Shown here: one piece after another, positions 1 to 7,213 of the stretch | How positions within the stretch are numbered: position 1 is the first letter of the stretch | How the letters are laid out: each line of letters begins with the position of its first letter | Assembly: GCA_016873775.1 (NCBI GenBank) | Contig: VGWC01000013.1 | Coordinates: 1 to 42,649, forward strand | Source of the DNA: Ignavibacteria bacterium | Lineage (GTDB): Bacteria; Bacteroidota; Ignavibacteria; UBA10030; F1-140-MAGs086 | Direction of reading: 5' to 3' | Length of the DNA stretch: 42,649 bases | Notes under the pieces: generated by a model | Seen by the model: the letters and a program-made list of their open reading frames with translations, nothing else | Told to the model about the DNA's origin: nothing | The model's database searches: none | Made by a program: the position numbers and the translations under genes

Positions 1-92
1 TTTCCTATTCTACACTATTAAAAATGCGTTCACTTTATTGTTTTTCATTTTAGTATTTTATCGGCGAAAAAATTTAGCAAAGTCAAAACACT

Positions 93-320
93 ATGAATCA
101 TACACTCACCATACACATACCGGATAACATTTATCAAATAATTACACAAGAAGCACTCCAAACAGGGAAATCTCTTGAGGAAGTACTTCTCCAATCAGTA
201 AATTCTCTAAGAAAAACACCGCGCAATCCTTTTTTTGCAGACGAAAATTTTTACGAGGGAGACGTTCCTTCAGATTTATCGTTACATCACGATGAATATC
301 TGTATGGAGATAAACAATGA
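93..320 (+). CDS. small antitoxin-like protein (VapB/DUF2281-like half of a toxin-antitoxin pair)
   Basis: A 75-residue protein. Residues 1-40 (start [15 protein letters not shown], then a segment with [13 protein letters not shown]) look like the short strand plus helices of ribbon-helix-helix type antitoxins that accompany PIN-domain toxins. The acidic C-terminal tail ([19 protein letters not shown]) is what would wrap around a toxin. The stop overlaps the start of the next reading frame by four bases (ATGA, 317-320), the usual translational coupling of antitoxin and toxin. The partner is broken (see 317-412), so this is probably an orphan antitoxin. The family assignment is inferred from size, composition and coupling; no catalytic motif is expected. 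Confidence 0.6.
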   Translation: MNHTLTIHIPDNIYQIITQEALQTGKSLEEVLLQSVNSLRKTPRNPFFADENFYEGDVPSDLSLHHDEYLYGDKQ

Positions 321-412
321 TTTTTATTGATAGCGGTGCGTGGATTTGTGGCATTGAACACGTACGCGAAACAATTCCCTTTGCGAGAATGATTTATCGG
401 ATTACGCCGTGA
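317..412 (+). pseudogene. truncated PIN-domain (VapC-like) toxin remnant
   Basis: This 31-codon frame overlaps the antitoxin-like gene by ATGA and begins [15 protein letters not shown]. That matches the first strand of PIN ribonucleases, where the aspartate after the hydrophobic stretch (here D5) is the first metal ligand. A full PIN toxin is about 130 residues. Here the frame stops after ITP and no later acidic PIN motifs follow, because an inverted-repeat element starts 11 bases downstream. It is read as a deleted, inactive toxin. The alternative, a genuine micro-protein, is less likely. Confidence 0.6.
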
Positions 413-422
413 ATAAATTGCA

Positions 423-506
423 GTCATGCTGTGCGAATCGAAGAATCTTCTTTGATTCAACATTGAAGTAAAATTTGAGTAGATGCATCACTTCGTTCAG
501 CATGAC
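423..506. repeat. 84-base imperfect inverted repeat (REP/MITE-like element)
   Basis: The left end GTCATGCTGTGCGAATCG is mirrored by the right end, whose reverse complement starts GTCATGCTGAACGAAGTG. The outer nine bases pair perfectly and roughly three quarters of the first 25 pair. A small inner hairpin (GAATC...GATTC) lies in the left half. The element sits between the truncated toxin and the ABC transporter gene and ends 11 bases before that gene's start codon. I recall closely similar GTCATGCTGAACGAAGTGA sequences as dispersed repeats in Bacteroidota genomes; only one copy is seen here. Confidence 0.65.
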
Positions 507-517
507 AAAATATATAG

Positions 518-1450
518 ATGATATCAGTATTAAATCTCCACAAAACGTTTTCCAATGTTGTTGCCGTGAATGACGTTTCATTCAATGCAGAGCGAGGAAA
601 AATATTTGGTTTGCTTGGTCCGAATGGCGCGGGAAAAACAACAATAATTCGTTTGCTGTTGAATATGATTTCGCTCGATGAAGGACAAATTACATTCGAT
701 GGGTTTGCATTTTCTTCTGCGCTGCAAAATAAAATCGGATATCTTCCCGAAGAGCGAGGTTTATACAAAAAAAGTAAATTACTCAACACGATAGTTTATT
801 TTGCATGTCTTAAAGGACTTTCTGAAAACGATGCAATGAAACGTGCGAAAGATTGGCTTGCACGTTTTGAGTTATTGAATTATGCCGAACGGCGAATCCA
901 AGAACTCTCCAAAGGCAATCAACAAAAAGTTCAATTCATTGTTTCGCTCATTCACGAACCGGAATATGTTATTCTCGATGAACCATTTTCTGGACTCGAC
1001 CCTGTGAATCAATTACTGATGAGAGAAATATTTCTTGAACAACGCAAGCAAAACAAAGTCGTAATTTTTTCGACGCACATAATGGAACACGCAGAAAAAT
1101 TGTGCGATGAACTTGTGCTTATCAACAAAGGAAAAATTGTTCTCGATGGAACAGTAAGCGAAGTAAAAAAACGCTTTGGAAAAAATGCAATTTATATCGA
1201 GTTTGATGGTGATGGAAGTTTTCTTTCTTCGATGAAGAGTGTTTCCAAATGTCAACTGTTTCAAAACTATGCAGAACTCGAATTGAACAGTAGGGAATCC
1301 CCTTCCGAATTTTTGCGAGAGATTGTTTCTAAACTCAACGTAACAAAATTTGAAACGAAAGAACCATCGCTGTATTCAATATTTCTTGAGTTGGTAGGAA
1401 GCGATTCTTCGGTAGAAATTATAGAAACGGAGAAAGGAGCGATGCAATGA
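518..1450 (+). CDS. ABC transporter ATP-binding protein (NatA-like)
   Basis: A 310-residue cytoplasmic ATPase subunit of an ABC-2 type exporter. Walker A is GPNGAGKTT (residues about 34-42), the signature is LSKGNQQKVQF, Walker B with catalytic glutamate is VILDEPFSGLDP, and the switch histidine is in IFSTHIMEHAE. About 90 extra residues after the nucleotide-binding fold match the C-terminal DUF4162-like domain of the NatA/YhaQ subfamily. It overlaps the permease gene by four bases (ATGA), so the two form one transporter. The substrate is not evident; sodium export is known for NatA but cannot be claimed here. The start is the first ATG of the frame giving the normal MISVLNLHKTF N-terminus. 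No good Shine-Dalgarno is visible and the upstream DNA is the repeat element. Confidence 0.93.
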   Translation: MISVLNLHKTFSNVVAVNDVSFNAERGKIFGLLGPNGAGKTTIIRLLLNMISLDEGQITFDGFAFSSALQNKIGYLPEERGLYKKSKLLNTIVYFACLKGLSENDAMKRAKDWLARFELLNYAERRIQELSKGNQQKVQFIVSLIHEPEYVILDEPFSGLDPVNQLLMREIFLEQRKQNKVVIFSTHIMEHAEKLCDELVLINKGKIVLDGTVSEVKKRFGKNAIYIEFDGDGSFLSSMKSVSKCQLFQNYAELELNSRESPSEFLREIVSKLNVTKFETKEPSLYSIFLELVGSDSSVEIIETEKGAMQ

Positions 1451-2691
1451 AATCAAAAATATTTGCCGTAGCGAAACGGGAATTTTTGGAAAACGTACGA
1501 AGCAAAGCGTTTTTGATTTCGCTTGTGCTCACACCAGCGATTATGATTGGTTTTGGATTGTTACCTTCATTCTTTGTTTCGAAAGCAGAAACGAATACGA
1601 TTATTCTCGGCATTGTAGATGAAACAAATTGGCTTACCGAAAAACTTTCGGAGCGATTAAATGAGAAATATAAACTTCCGAGTGAACAGCCGAATTATTT
1701 TTTACGAATATTTCGTAACGGCGATTTCCAAACACTTTTAAACAACGCTGATGCATTAGCATTGAAAGAAGAAATTGAAGGCGTTTTTATTTTTCCAAAC
1801 ACCATCGAGAGCGATTCGACAATAGAATATCGTTCAATTCATCCGGGAAACATTCATCTGGTCAATCGTTTTGAGAAAACGATTCAAGAAATACTACGAG
1901 AAGAGCGAATGCGAAGAGCGAATGTAAGCGATGAAGAGATAAAAAAGTTTTCGCAAACCTTAGAAATCAATCCGATAAAAATTTCAACTGAAGGAGAAGA
2001 AAAAAAAATAGATTTCAAAACACAATTTTTTTCTTCGTACATTTTTGTAATGCTTATGTTAATGCTGATTCTCACATCAGGACAAATGTTGGTGCGGAGC
2101 GTTGTTGAAGAAAAATCCAATCGTATTGTAGAAATTTTGCTTTCAAGTTGTTCTGCAAGCGATTTGATGAATGGAAAAATTCTTGGATTGAGTGGACTTG
2201 GTATAACGCAAATTTTCTTGTGGGTTCTTATTGGAATTTCTGCCGTTCCTTCGTTTGCGGTGTTACTTTTTTCAACAAATGGAATTTGGTTTCTCCCAAT
2301 GTATTTTATTCTTGGTTATTTGATGTATGCCGCAATTTTTGTAGGTATTGGTTCGCTTGTCAATACTGAACAAGAGGCGCAGCAGATTACCACGTACGTA
2401 AGTTTAATATTAGTTTTCCCCATTGTTCTATCAATAAATGCGTTTGAGAATCCGAACGACTCATTGTTTCAAATACTTTCCTTTTTTCCGTTGATGACAC
2501 CAACGATGATTGCGTTGCGAATTTCTGTGCAAATGCCTTCAACGTTTGAAATTATTGCAACACTACTTTTGCTTTTTGCAACAATGGTAACATTGATGTG
2601 GACAGCAGGAAAAATTTTTCGCATAGGAATACTTTCAACCGGAAAGAGAATGACAATGAAAGAACTTTGGGAGTACTTGAAAACGCATTAA
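1447..2691 (+). CDS. ABC-2 type transporter permease (NatB-like)
   Basis: A 414-residue membrane subunit partnered with the preceding ATPase, translated from an overlapping ATGA. The N-terminus (MKSKIFAVAKREFLENVRSK) followed by one membrane helix is typical of NatB/YhaP permeases. A soluble extracytoplasmic segment of roughly 150 residues follows, then five or so hydrophobic segments from about residue 195 (SYIFVMLMLMLILTSGQML) to the C-terminus. The motif VVEEKSNRIVEILLSS is characteristic of the family. No substrate can be read from the sequence. The pair has its own transcription direction and no obvious regulator next to it. Confidence 0.92.
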   Translation: MKSKIFAVAKREFLENVRSKAFLISLVLTPAIMIGFGLLPSFFVSKAETNTIILGIVDETNWLTEKLSERLNEKYKLPSEQPNYFLRIFRNGDFQTLLNNADALALKEEIEGVFIFPNTIESDSTIEYRSIHPGNIHLVNRFEKTIQEILREERMRRANVSDEEIKKFSQTLEINPIKISTEGEEKKIDFKTQFFSSYIFVMLMLMLILTSGQMLVRSVVEEKSNRIVEILLSSCSASDLMNGKILGLSGLGITQIFLWVLIGISAVPSFAVLLFSTNGIWFLPMYFILGYLMYAAIFVGIGSLVNTEQEAQQITTYVSLILVFPIVLSINAFENPNDSLFQILSFFPLMTPTMIALRISVQMPSTFEIIATLLLLFATMVTLMWTAGKIFRIGILSTGKRMTMKELWEYLKTH

Positions 2692-2764
2692 CACAGAAAG
2701 TTTTTCAAATTTTTGTGTTACTCAAATTTAATTGCTCATATTTGTGCCGATTTTTTTTCACTAA

Positions 2765-2992
2765 GAAATCGGAGCAGTATATATCGGTTCAGAGTCGCAT
2801 CCGTATGCAGTAAAACCAAGTGGAACAATTTTAATTGATGCGCTTGGTATTGGTCCTCATGTTCACGTTGCGAGTTATGAATTTGCCTGCAAATCAGGAG
2901 CGCGTCAAGCGCAAAGATGCGCGAATCGGAATGGCTCAAAATATGGTAAAGCGAGAATTTTGTGTTGCGGATATAAAGCAATAGTATTTTGA
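2765..2992 (+). pseudogene. relic of HMG-CoA synthase (archaeal-type, thiolase superfamily)
   Basis: Between the permease and the AtuA gene, a frame without a start codon reads IGAVYIGSESHPYAVKPSGT followed by a segment ending SYEFACKSGARQAQ. This closely resembles the segment around the catalytic cysteine of archaeal-type hydroxymethylglutaryl-CoA synthase (GSESHPYAVKP..., EFACKAGT). After about residue 50 the resemblance moves to another frame (ARIGMAQNMVKREFCVADI), which suggests a frameshift. A stop lies directly upstream (2762-2764), and the rest of the roughly 350-residue enzyme is absent. It is a decayed internal fragment, not a working gene. Confidence 0.68.
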
Positions 2993-3071
2993 AAACAGTT
3001 GCAGTATGGAGAATGTTAAAACTTTGTTTTTACGTCCTCCGTATTTTTATTCAGAAATAATTTAATCAACA

Positions 3072-4427
3072 TTGAAACAAAAAATTAGAATTGCATCGGG
3101 GCAAGGTTTTTGGGGCGATTTGCAAACTGCTCCATTTGAACAAGTAACAAAAGGTCCTGTGGATTACGTAATGATGGATTTTTTAGCGGAAGTTACGATG
3201 TCCATTATGCAGAAGCAAAAAACAAGAAATCCGGAATTGGGATACGCAAAGGATGTAGTTCATATCATTGAACAAATATTACCAATCTGCGTTGAAAAAA
3301 ATATTAAAGTAGTAACCAACGGAGGTGGTGTAAATCCGAAAGCATGTTGTGATGCGATTTTGAAAGTTGCAGAGAAACATCATTACAGAAATGTAAAAGT
3401 CGGTATCGTGCTTGGCGATGACATACTTGATAGAATGGAAGAACTTTCAAAGAACGGAATCAAGTTGAATAATATGGAAACGGGAGAATCTATTGACAAT
3501 ATCGGACAAAAAATTTTGAGCGCGAATGTGTATTTCGGCGCATTACCGATTGTTGAAGCGTTGAAACAAAATGCGCAATTTGTCATTACCGGAAGAACAA
3601 CCGATACAGGATTAACGCTTGCGCCAATGATGTATGAATTCGATTGGAAAGAAAATGATTGGAATAAACTTGCCGCAGGAACTGTTGCAGGACATATTCT
3701 TGAATGTGGTGCACAATCGAGTGGAGGAAATTTTTCTGCCGATTGGGAAAGCGTTCCCGATATGGCAAACATCGGATTTCCAATTGCCGAAGCATATCCC
3801 AACGGTGAAATCATAATTACGAAGCACGAATCGCTCGGCGGAAAAGTTTCGCGACAAACTGTATCGGAACAACTTCTCTATGAAATCGGAAACCCGAAAG
3901 AATATATCACTCCAGATTGCGTTGCTGATTTTACATCTATTCAGTTGGAAGAAGCCGGAGAAAATCGAGTGAAAATGTTTGGCGTAAAAGGAAAGCCGGC
4001 AACAGATTTTTTCAAAGTTTCGATGTCGTATCTGGATGGATATGTAGCGTTTGCAACATTAACATACGCTTGGCCCGATGCATTGAAGAAAGCGCAAGTT
4101 GCAGATGAAATATTACGGGTGCGATTAAAAAAATTAGGATTGGAATTTGAAGAGATACGAACAGAATTTCTCGGATATAATTCGTGTCACGGTCCGCTTT
4201 CAAATTCCGTCGGTGAAATAAATGAAGTTGTGCTGCGCATAGGTGTACGCGGACACGACCATAATTCTGTTGAACAATTTGGAAAGGAAATTGCTCCGCT
4301 TATATTAACTGGTCCTCCAAGCGTAACTGGTTTTGCAGGAGGAAGACCGAAACCAAGTGAAGTAATTGCGTATTGGCCCGCATTGATAAGGAAGAATGTC
4401 GTAAAATCCGAAGTGAAAGTGTATTAA
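3072..4427 (+). CDS. AtuA-family protein (DUF1446), acyclic terpene/acyl-CoA catabolism
   Basis: A 451-residue cytoplasmic protein of the AtuA/DUF1446 family. Recognisable segments are IASGQGFWGDLQTAPFEQV at the N-terminus, DYVMMDFLAEVTMSIM, VTNGGGVNPKAC, VGIVLGDDI, FVITGRTTDTGLTLAPM and GHILECGAQSSGGNFSAD. AtuA proteins are linked to acyclic isoprenoid (citronellol/geraniol) degradation, but most homologues lie in short or branched acyl-CoA pathways with undefined chemistry, so the substrate is uncertain. The start is a TTG; no better ATG preserves the conserved N-terminus. The next gene encodes the small domain that in many species is fused to the AtuA C-terminus. Confidence 0.87.
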   Translation: MKQKIRIASGQGFWGDLQTAPFEQVTKGPVDYVMMDFLAEVTMSIMQKQKTRNPELGYAKDVVHIIEQILPICVEKNIKVVTNGGGVNPKACCDAILKVAEKHHYRNVKVGIVLGDDILDRMEELSKNGIKLNNMETGESIDNIGQKILSANVYFGALPIVEALKQNAQFVITGRTTDTGLTLAPMMYEFDWKENDWNKLAAGTVAGHILECGAQSSGGNFSADWESVPDMANIGFPIAEAYPNGEIIITKHESLGGKVSRQTVSEQLLYEIGNPKEYITPDCVADFTSIQLEEAGENRVKMFGVKGKPATDFFKVSMSYLDGYVAFATLTYAWPDALKKAQVADEILRVRLKKLGLEFEEIRTEFLGYNSCHGPLSNSVGEINEVVLRIGVRGHDHNSVEQFGKEIAPLILTGPPSVTGFAGGRPKPSEVIAYWPALIRKNVVKSEVKVY

Positions 4428-4428
4428 A

Positions 4429-4758
4429 ATGAAAATTCAACTCTTACAAATTTGTCACGCACGTTCCGGAGATAAAGGAGATACAGCAAATGTTGGTCTT
4501 ATTGCGCGTGAACAACAATATTATTCTGTCATTGAAAAATATGTAACCGCCGATGTTGTAAAAAAACATTTTGAAGGAATTTGTTTCGGGAAGGTAGAGC
4601 GGTACGAACTTCCCAATCTTTGGGCGTTGAATTTTCTATTATATAATGCGCTCGGTGGAGGAGGAACGAAATCGTTGAAAAATGATGCGCAAGGAAAAAC
4701 GCTTTCTTCCGCATTGTTGCGATTGGAGATTGATGTAAAAGAAAAGTTGCATATCTGA
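4429..4758 (+). CDS. AtuA-associated small protein (AtuA C-terminal-like domain)
   Basis: A 109-residue protein starting one base after the AtuA stop codon. The motif ICHARSGDKGDTANVGLIA at residues 7-25 and the glycine run LYNALGGGGTKSLKNDAQGK are diagnostic of the domain that is either fused to the C-terminus of AtuA/DUF1446 proteins or encoded immediately after them. It presumably forms one functional unit with the larger protein. Its own catalytic role is not established. The tight spacing implies co-translation. Confidence 0.87.
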   Translation: MKIQLLQICHARSGDKGDTANVGLIAREQQYYSVIEKYVTADVVKKHFEGICFGKVERYELPNLWALNFLLYNALGGGGTKSLKNDAQGKTLSSALLRLEIDVKEKLHI

Positions 4759-4843
4759 ATTTCGTAAAAAAATTATGTACGGATTTTTGTCAAGGAAATC
4801 GAGAATAGTATATTTTTACAAAATTTTACAGCACATATACAAT

Positions 4844-4915
4844 GCTGGCGTAGCTCAGTGGTGGAGCAGCGGTTTCGTAAACCGCAGGTCGTCGGTTCAA
4901 GTCCGACCGCCAGCT
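4844..4915 (+). tRNA. tRNA-Thr (anticodon CGU)
   Basis: A full cloverleaf of 72 bases. The acceptor GCTGGCG pairs with CGCCAGC, the D stem is GCTC/GAGC, the anticodon stem is GCGGT/ACCGC around loop TTCGTAA (anticodon CGT), and the T arm is GTCGG-TTCAAGT-CCGAC. The discriminator is T and the CCA end is not encoded. It reads ACG threonine codons. Confidence 0.96.
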
Positions 4916-4994
4916 CATCTTCTTATTTTATTCTTTCTTTTTTATTCACAATATTTCTTTCCGAACATCGTATAGAAATTATCAGTATCCGAGA

Positions 4995-7196
4995 ATGAAT
5001 ATAAACTTATTCGGTAAGAATAAATATACTTTCCTTTTTTTTGTATTCTTTTTTATCTTCGAAAAAAATTTTTCACAAGAATATTTTCCACAATTAAAAG
5101 GGCGACTACTTCCAACGCCGCTTTTTGACCAAGACAGAAAATTTACAAATGTTGGGAATATCGGTTTAACGGTAACAAACTATGGAGTTACTGGTCATGG
5201 ATTTTTATATTGGACAGAACGACAACCATCGTGCGAATATCCAAAAGGTTCGAGAACAGAGCATTTGTTTCTCGGAGGTTTTTGGATTGGAGCGCAAAAT
5301 AGAAGAACAGCGCAGATTTCTGTTTCGACAGGAGCAGTTGATGTTGGCTCCTTAAATAGATTGAACGAAGGATTTGAATTTACCAATGAGGCGGAAGATA
5401 GTTTGTTCGAACGTTCATCATTATCGGGCGCATATTTTGACACCAACGCGATAAGTCATCAGGATTTTGTTTGCGATTACAGCGACGTGAGAACTCGTTA
5501 TTCCAACGGCGATACGATTTTCAATCATATTCCGTTGAATGTCCGAGTTCATCAAGAAACGTATGCATGGAATTATTCGTTTGCAGATTTTTTTGTGATT
5601 CTTAATTACAAAATTTACAATGTTGGAACAGATACACTTGATTCTGTGTATGTAGGAATGTGGACAAATCCCGCTGTGCGCAACACGAATCTTTCCGGAG
5701 TTCCATCGGGTTCGGAATTTTATCGTCATCAAGGAAACGGTTTTGTTGATTCATTGCGAATGCATTATACATTTGATTTTGACGGACAACCGTACGGACC
5801 TCCAGCAGATTCATATTTCGGTGTGAAACTTTTAGGAACTGTTCCGTTTCCACTTTCTGCACGACATACGATTGATTCAACATTTTATCAGCAAGTAACG
5901 AACTTACAAGAACTTGATTCATCCGTTCAGTATAATGCGTGGAAATTCCGCAATAGCAGTGGAGATGGAGCATATTTCTATCCCACGGATGATGATAATG
6001 CAGATAGATATTTAAGCCGCTACAAACGCTTAAAACTTTCTCTTTCGCAAGATAAAATTTCACCGTTGCGATTGAGCGGAGGAAATTATACGAATTTGCT
6101 TTCCGTCGGTCCTTATGCGCAATTACTGCCGAATGATTCTCTCAATATTGTTTTCGCATTTGTGTGCGCCAAAAAATACGGAACATATCACGCGCGATTT
6201 GATTCACTTGAAAGCCGCGCAACGTTATATTCGAATGCTAGTTGGGCGCAAAAAGCATACGACGGTGAAGATATAAACGGAAATAATATCTTAGACGCAA
6301 ATGAAGATTTAAACAATAATGGAATCATTGACCGATATGTTCTTCCGCAGCCGCCGCGACAACCGAAAGTTCGTGTTGAAGTATCAAATCAAAATGCTGT
6401 CATATATTGGGATAAAGAAACTTCTGAAAATTCTATTGACCCGATTTCCAAACAAAAAGATTTTGAAGGATACAGAATTTATCGTTCGAATGCCGGCGCG
6501 GATTTTTTAAATCCGGAAGATTTTATACTTACGCTTTCACTCGTTGGAGAATTTGATAGAAACGATGACACCATTGCCTACAACACAGGGTTCAAACGAA
6601 TACTTCTTTCTGAAGCAAAAACATTTGCAGGAGATACGATAAAATATTGGTATCGTTTTCCTCCGGAAGATGCGCAAGATTCTGGACTTTCGCTTTTGAA
6701 TGGATGGCAATATCTCTACGGAATTTCAGCGTTTGATAGGGGAGATGAAGTTAACAATCTTCCTTCGTTGGAAAGTGGAAAAATATTATCTCGAATTATT
6801 CCGGGAACTCCGCCGACAAAAGAAAAGACAAAAGCAATTGGAGTGTATCCGAATCCGTATTATGTGAACGCATATTGGGATGGAACGGGAGAACGGTTGC
6901 GCAAATTGATGTTTTATAACCTTCCGTCATTTTGCACCATCAAAATTTATACTCTTTCCGGTGATGTCGTTTCTGAATTTGAACATAATGCGGATAAGAA
7001 TTTTGGGCAAACAATTCCATGGTATGCACGATTTGAGGGATTGCAATCAGATACTACTGCATTCGCAGGCGGAGAACATGCGTGGGATTTAGTTACAAAG
7101 TTTAATCAAGCGCTTGCAACAGGGTTATATTTATTTTCCGTTGAAGATAAAACTAACGGAGAAATTAGAACAGGTAAGTTTTTAATCATCAAATAA
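4995..7196 (+). CDS. large secreted protein with C-terminal Por/T9SS-like domain and calcium-loop motifs
   Basis: A 733-residue exported protein. A hydrophobic signal segment (TFLFFVFFFIFEKNFSQ) spans about residues 12-28. The body is beta-rich with no enzyme motif that I recognise. Residues 426-447 contain two consecutive calcium-loop-like stretches (DINGNNILDANE, DLNNNGIID), followed by a fibronectin-like region. The C-terminus begins GVYPNPYYVNAYW, continues TIKIYTLSGDVVSEF, and ends GLYLFSVEDKTNGEIRTGKF, a divergent sorting-type domain often seen in Ignavibacteria. It is first in the tight run of envelope genes, with 17 bases to the next. The start is the first ATG giving a signal peptide. 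Function unknown; likely cell-surface or secreted. Confidence 0.82.
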   Translation: MNINLFGKNKYTFLFFVFFFIFEKNFSQEYFPQLKGRLLPTPLFDQDRKFTNVGNIGLTVTNYGVTGHGFLYWTERQPSCEYPKGSRTEHLFLGGFWIGAQNRRTAQISVSTGAVDVGSLNRLNEGFEFTNEAEDSLFERSSLSGAYFDTNAISHQDFVCDYSDVRTRYSNGDTIFNHIPLNVRVHQETYAWNYSFADFFVILNYKIYNVGTDTLDSVYVGMWTNPAVRNTNLSGVPSGSEFYRHQGNGFVDSLRMHYTFDFDGQPYGPPADSYFGVKLLGTVPFPLSARHTIDSTFYQQVTNLQELDSSVQYNAWKFRNSSGDGAYFYPTDDDNADRYLSRYKRLKLSLSQDKISPLRLSGGNYTNLLSVGPYAQLLPNDSLNIVFAFVCAKKYGTYHARFDSLESRATLYSNASWAQKAYDGEDINGNNILDANEDLNNNGIIDRYVLPQPPRQPKVRVEVSNQNAVIYWDKETSENSIDPISKQKDFEGYRIYRSNAGADFLNPEDFILTLSLVGEFDRNDDTIAYNTGFKRILLSEAKTFAGDTIKYWYRFPPEDAQDSGLSLLNGWQYLYGISAFDRGDEVNNLPSLESGKILSRIIPGTPPTKEKTKAIGVYPNPYYVNAYWDGTGERLRKLMFYNLPSFCTIKIYTLSGDVVSEFEHNADKNFGQTIPWYARFEGLQSDTTAFAGGEHAWDLVTKFNQALATGLYLFSVEDKTNGEIRTGKFLIIK

Positions 7197-7213
7197 TTTA
7201 AGGATTCAATCGT

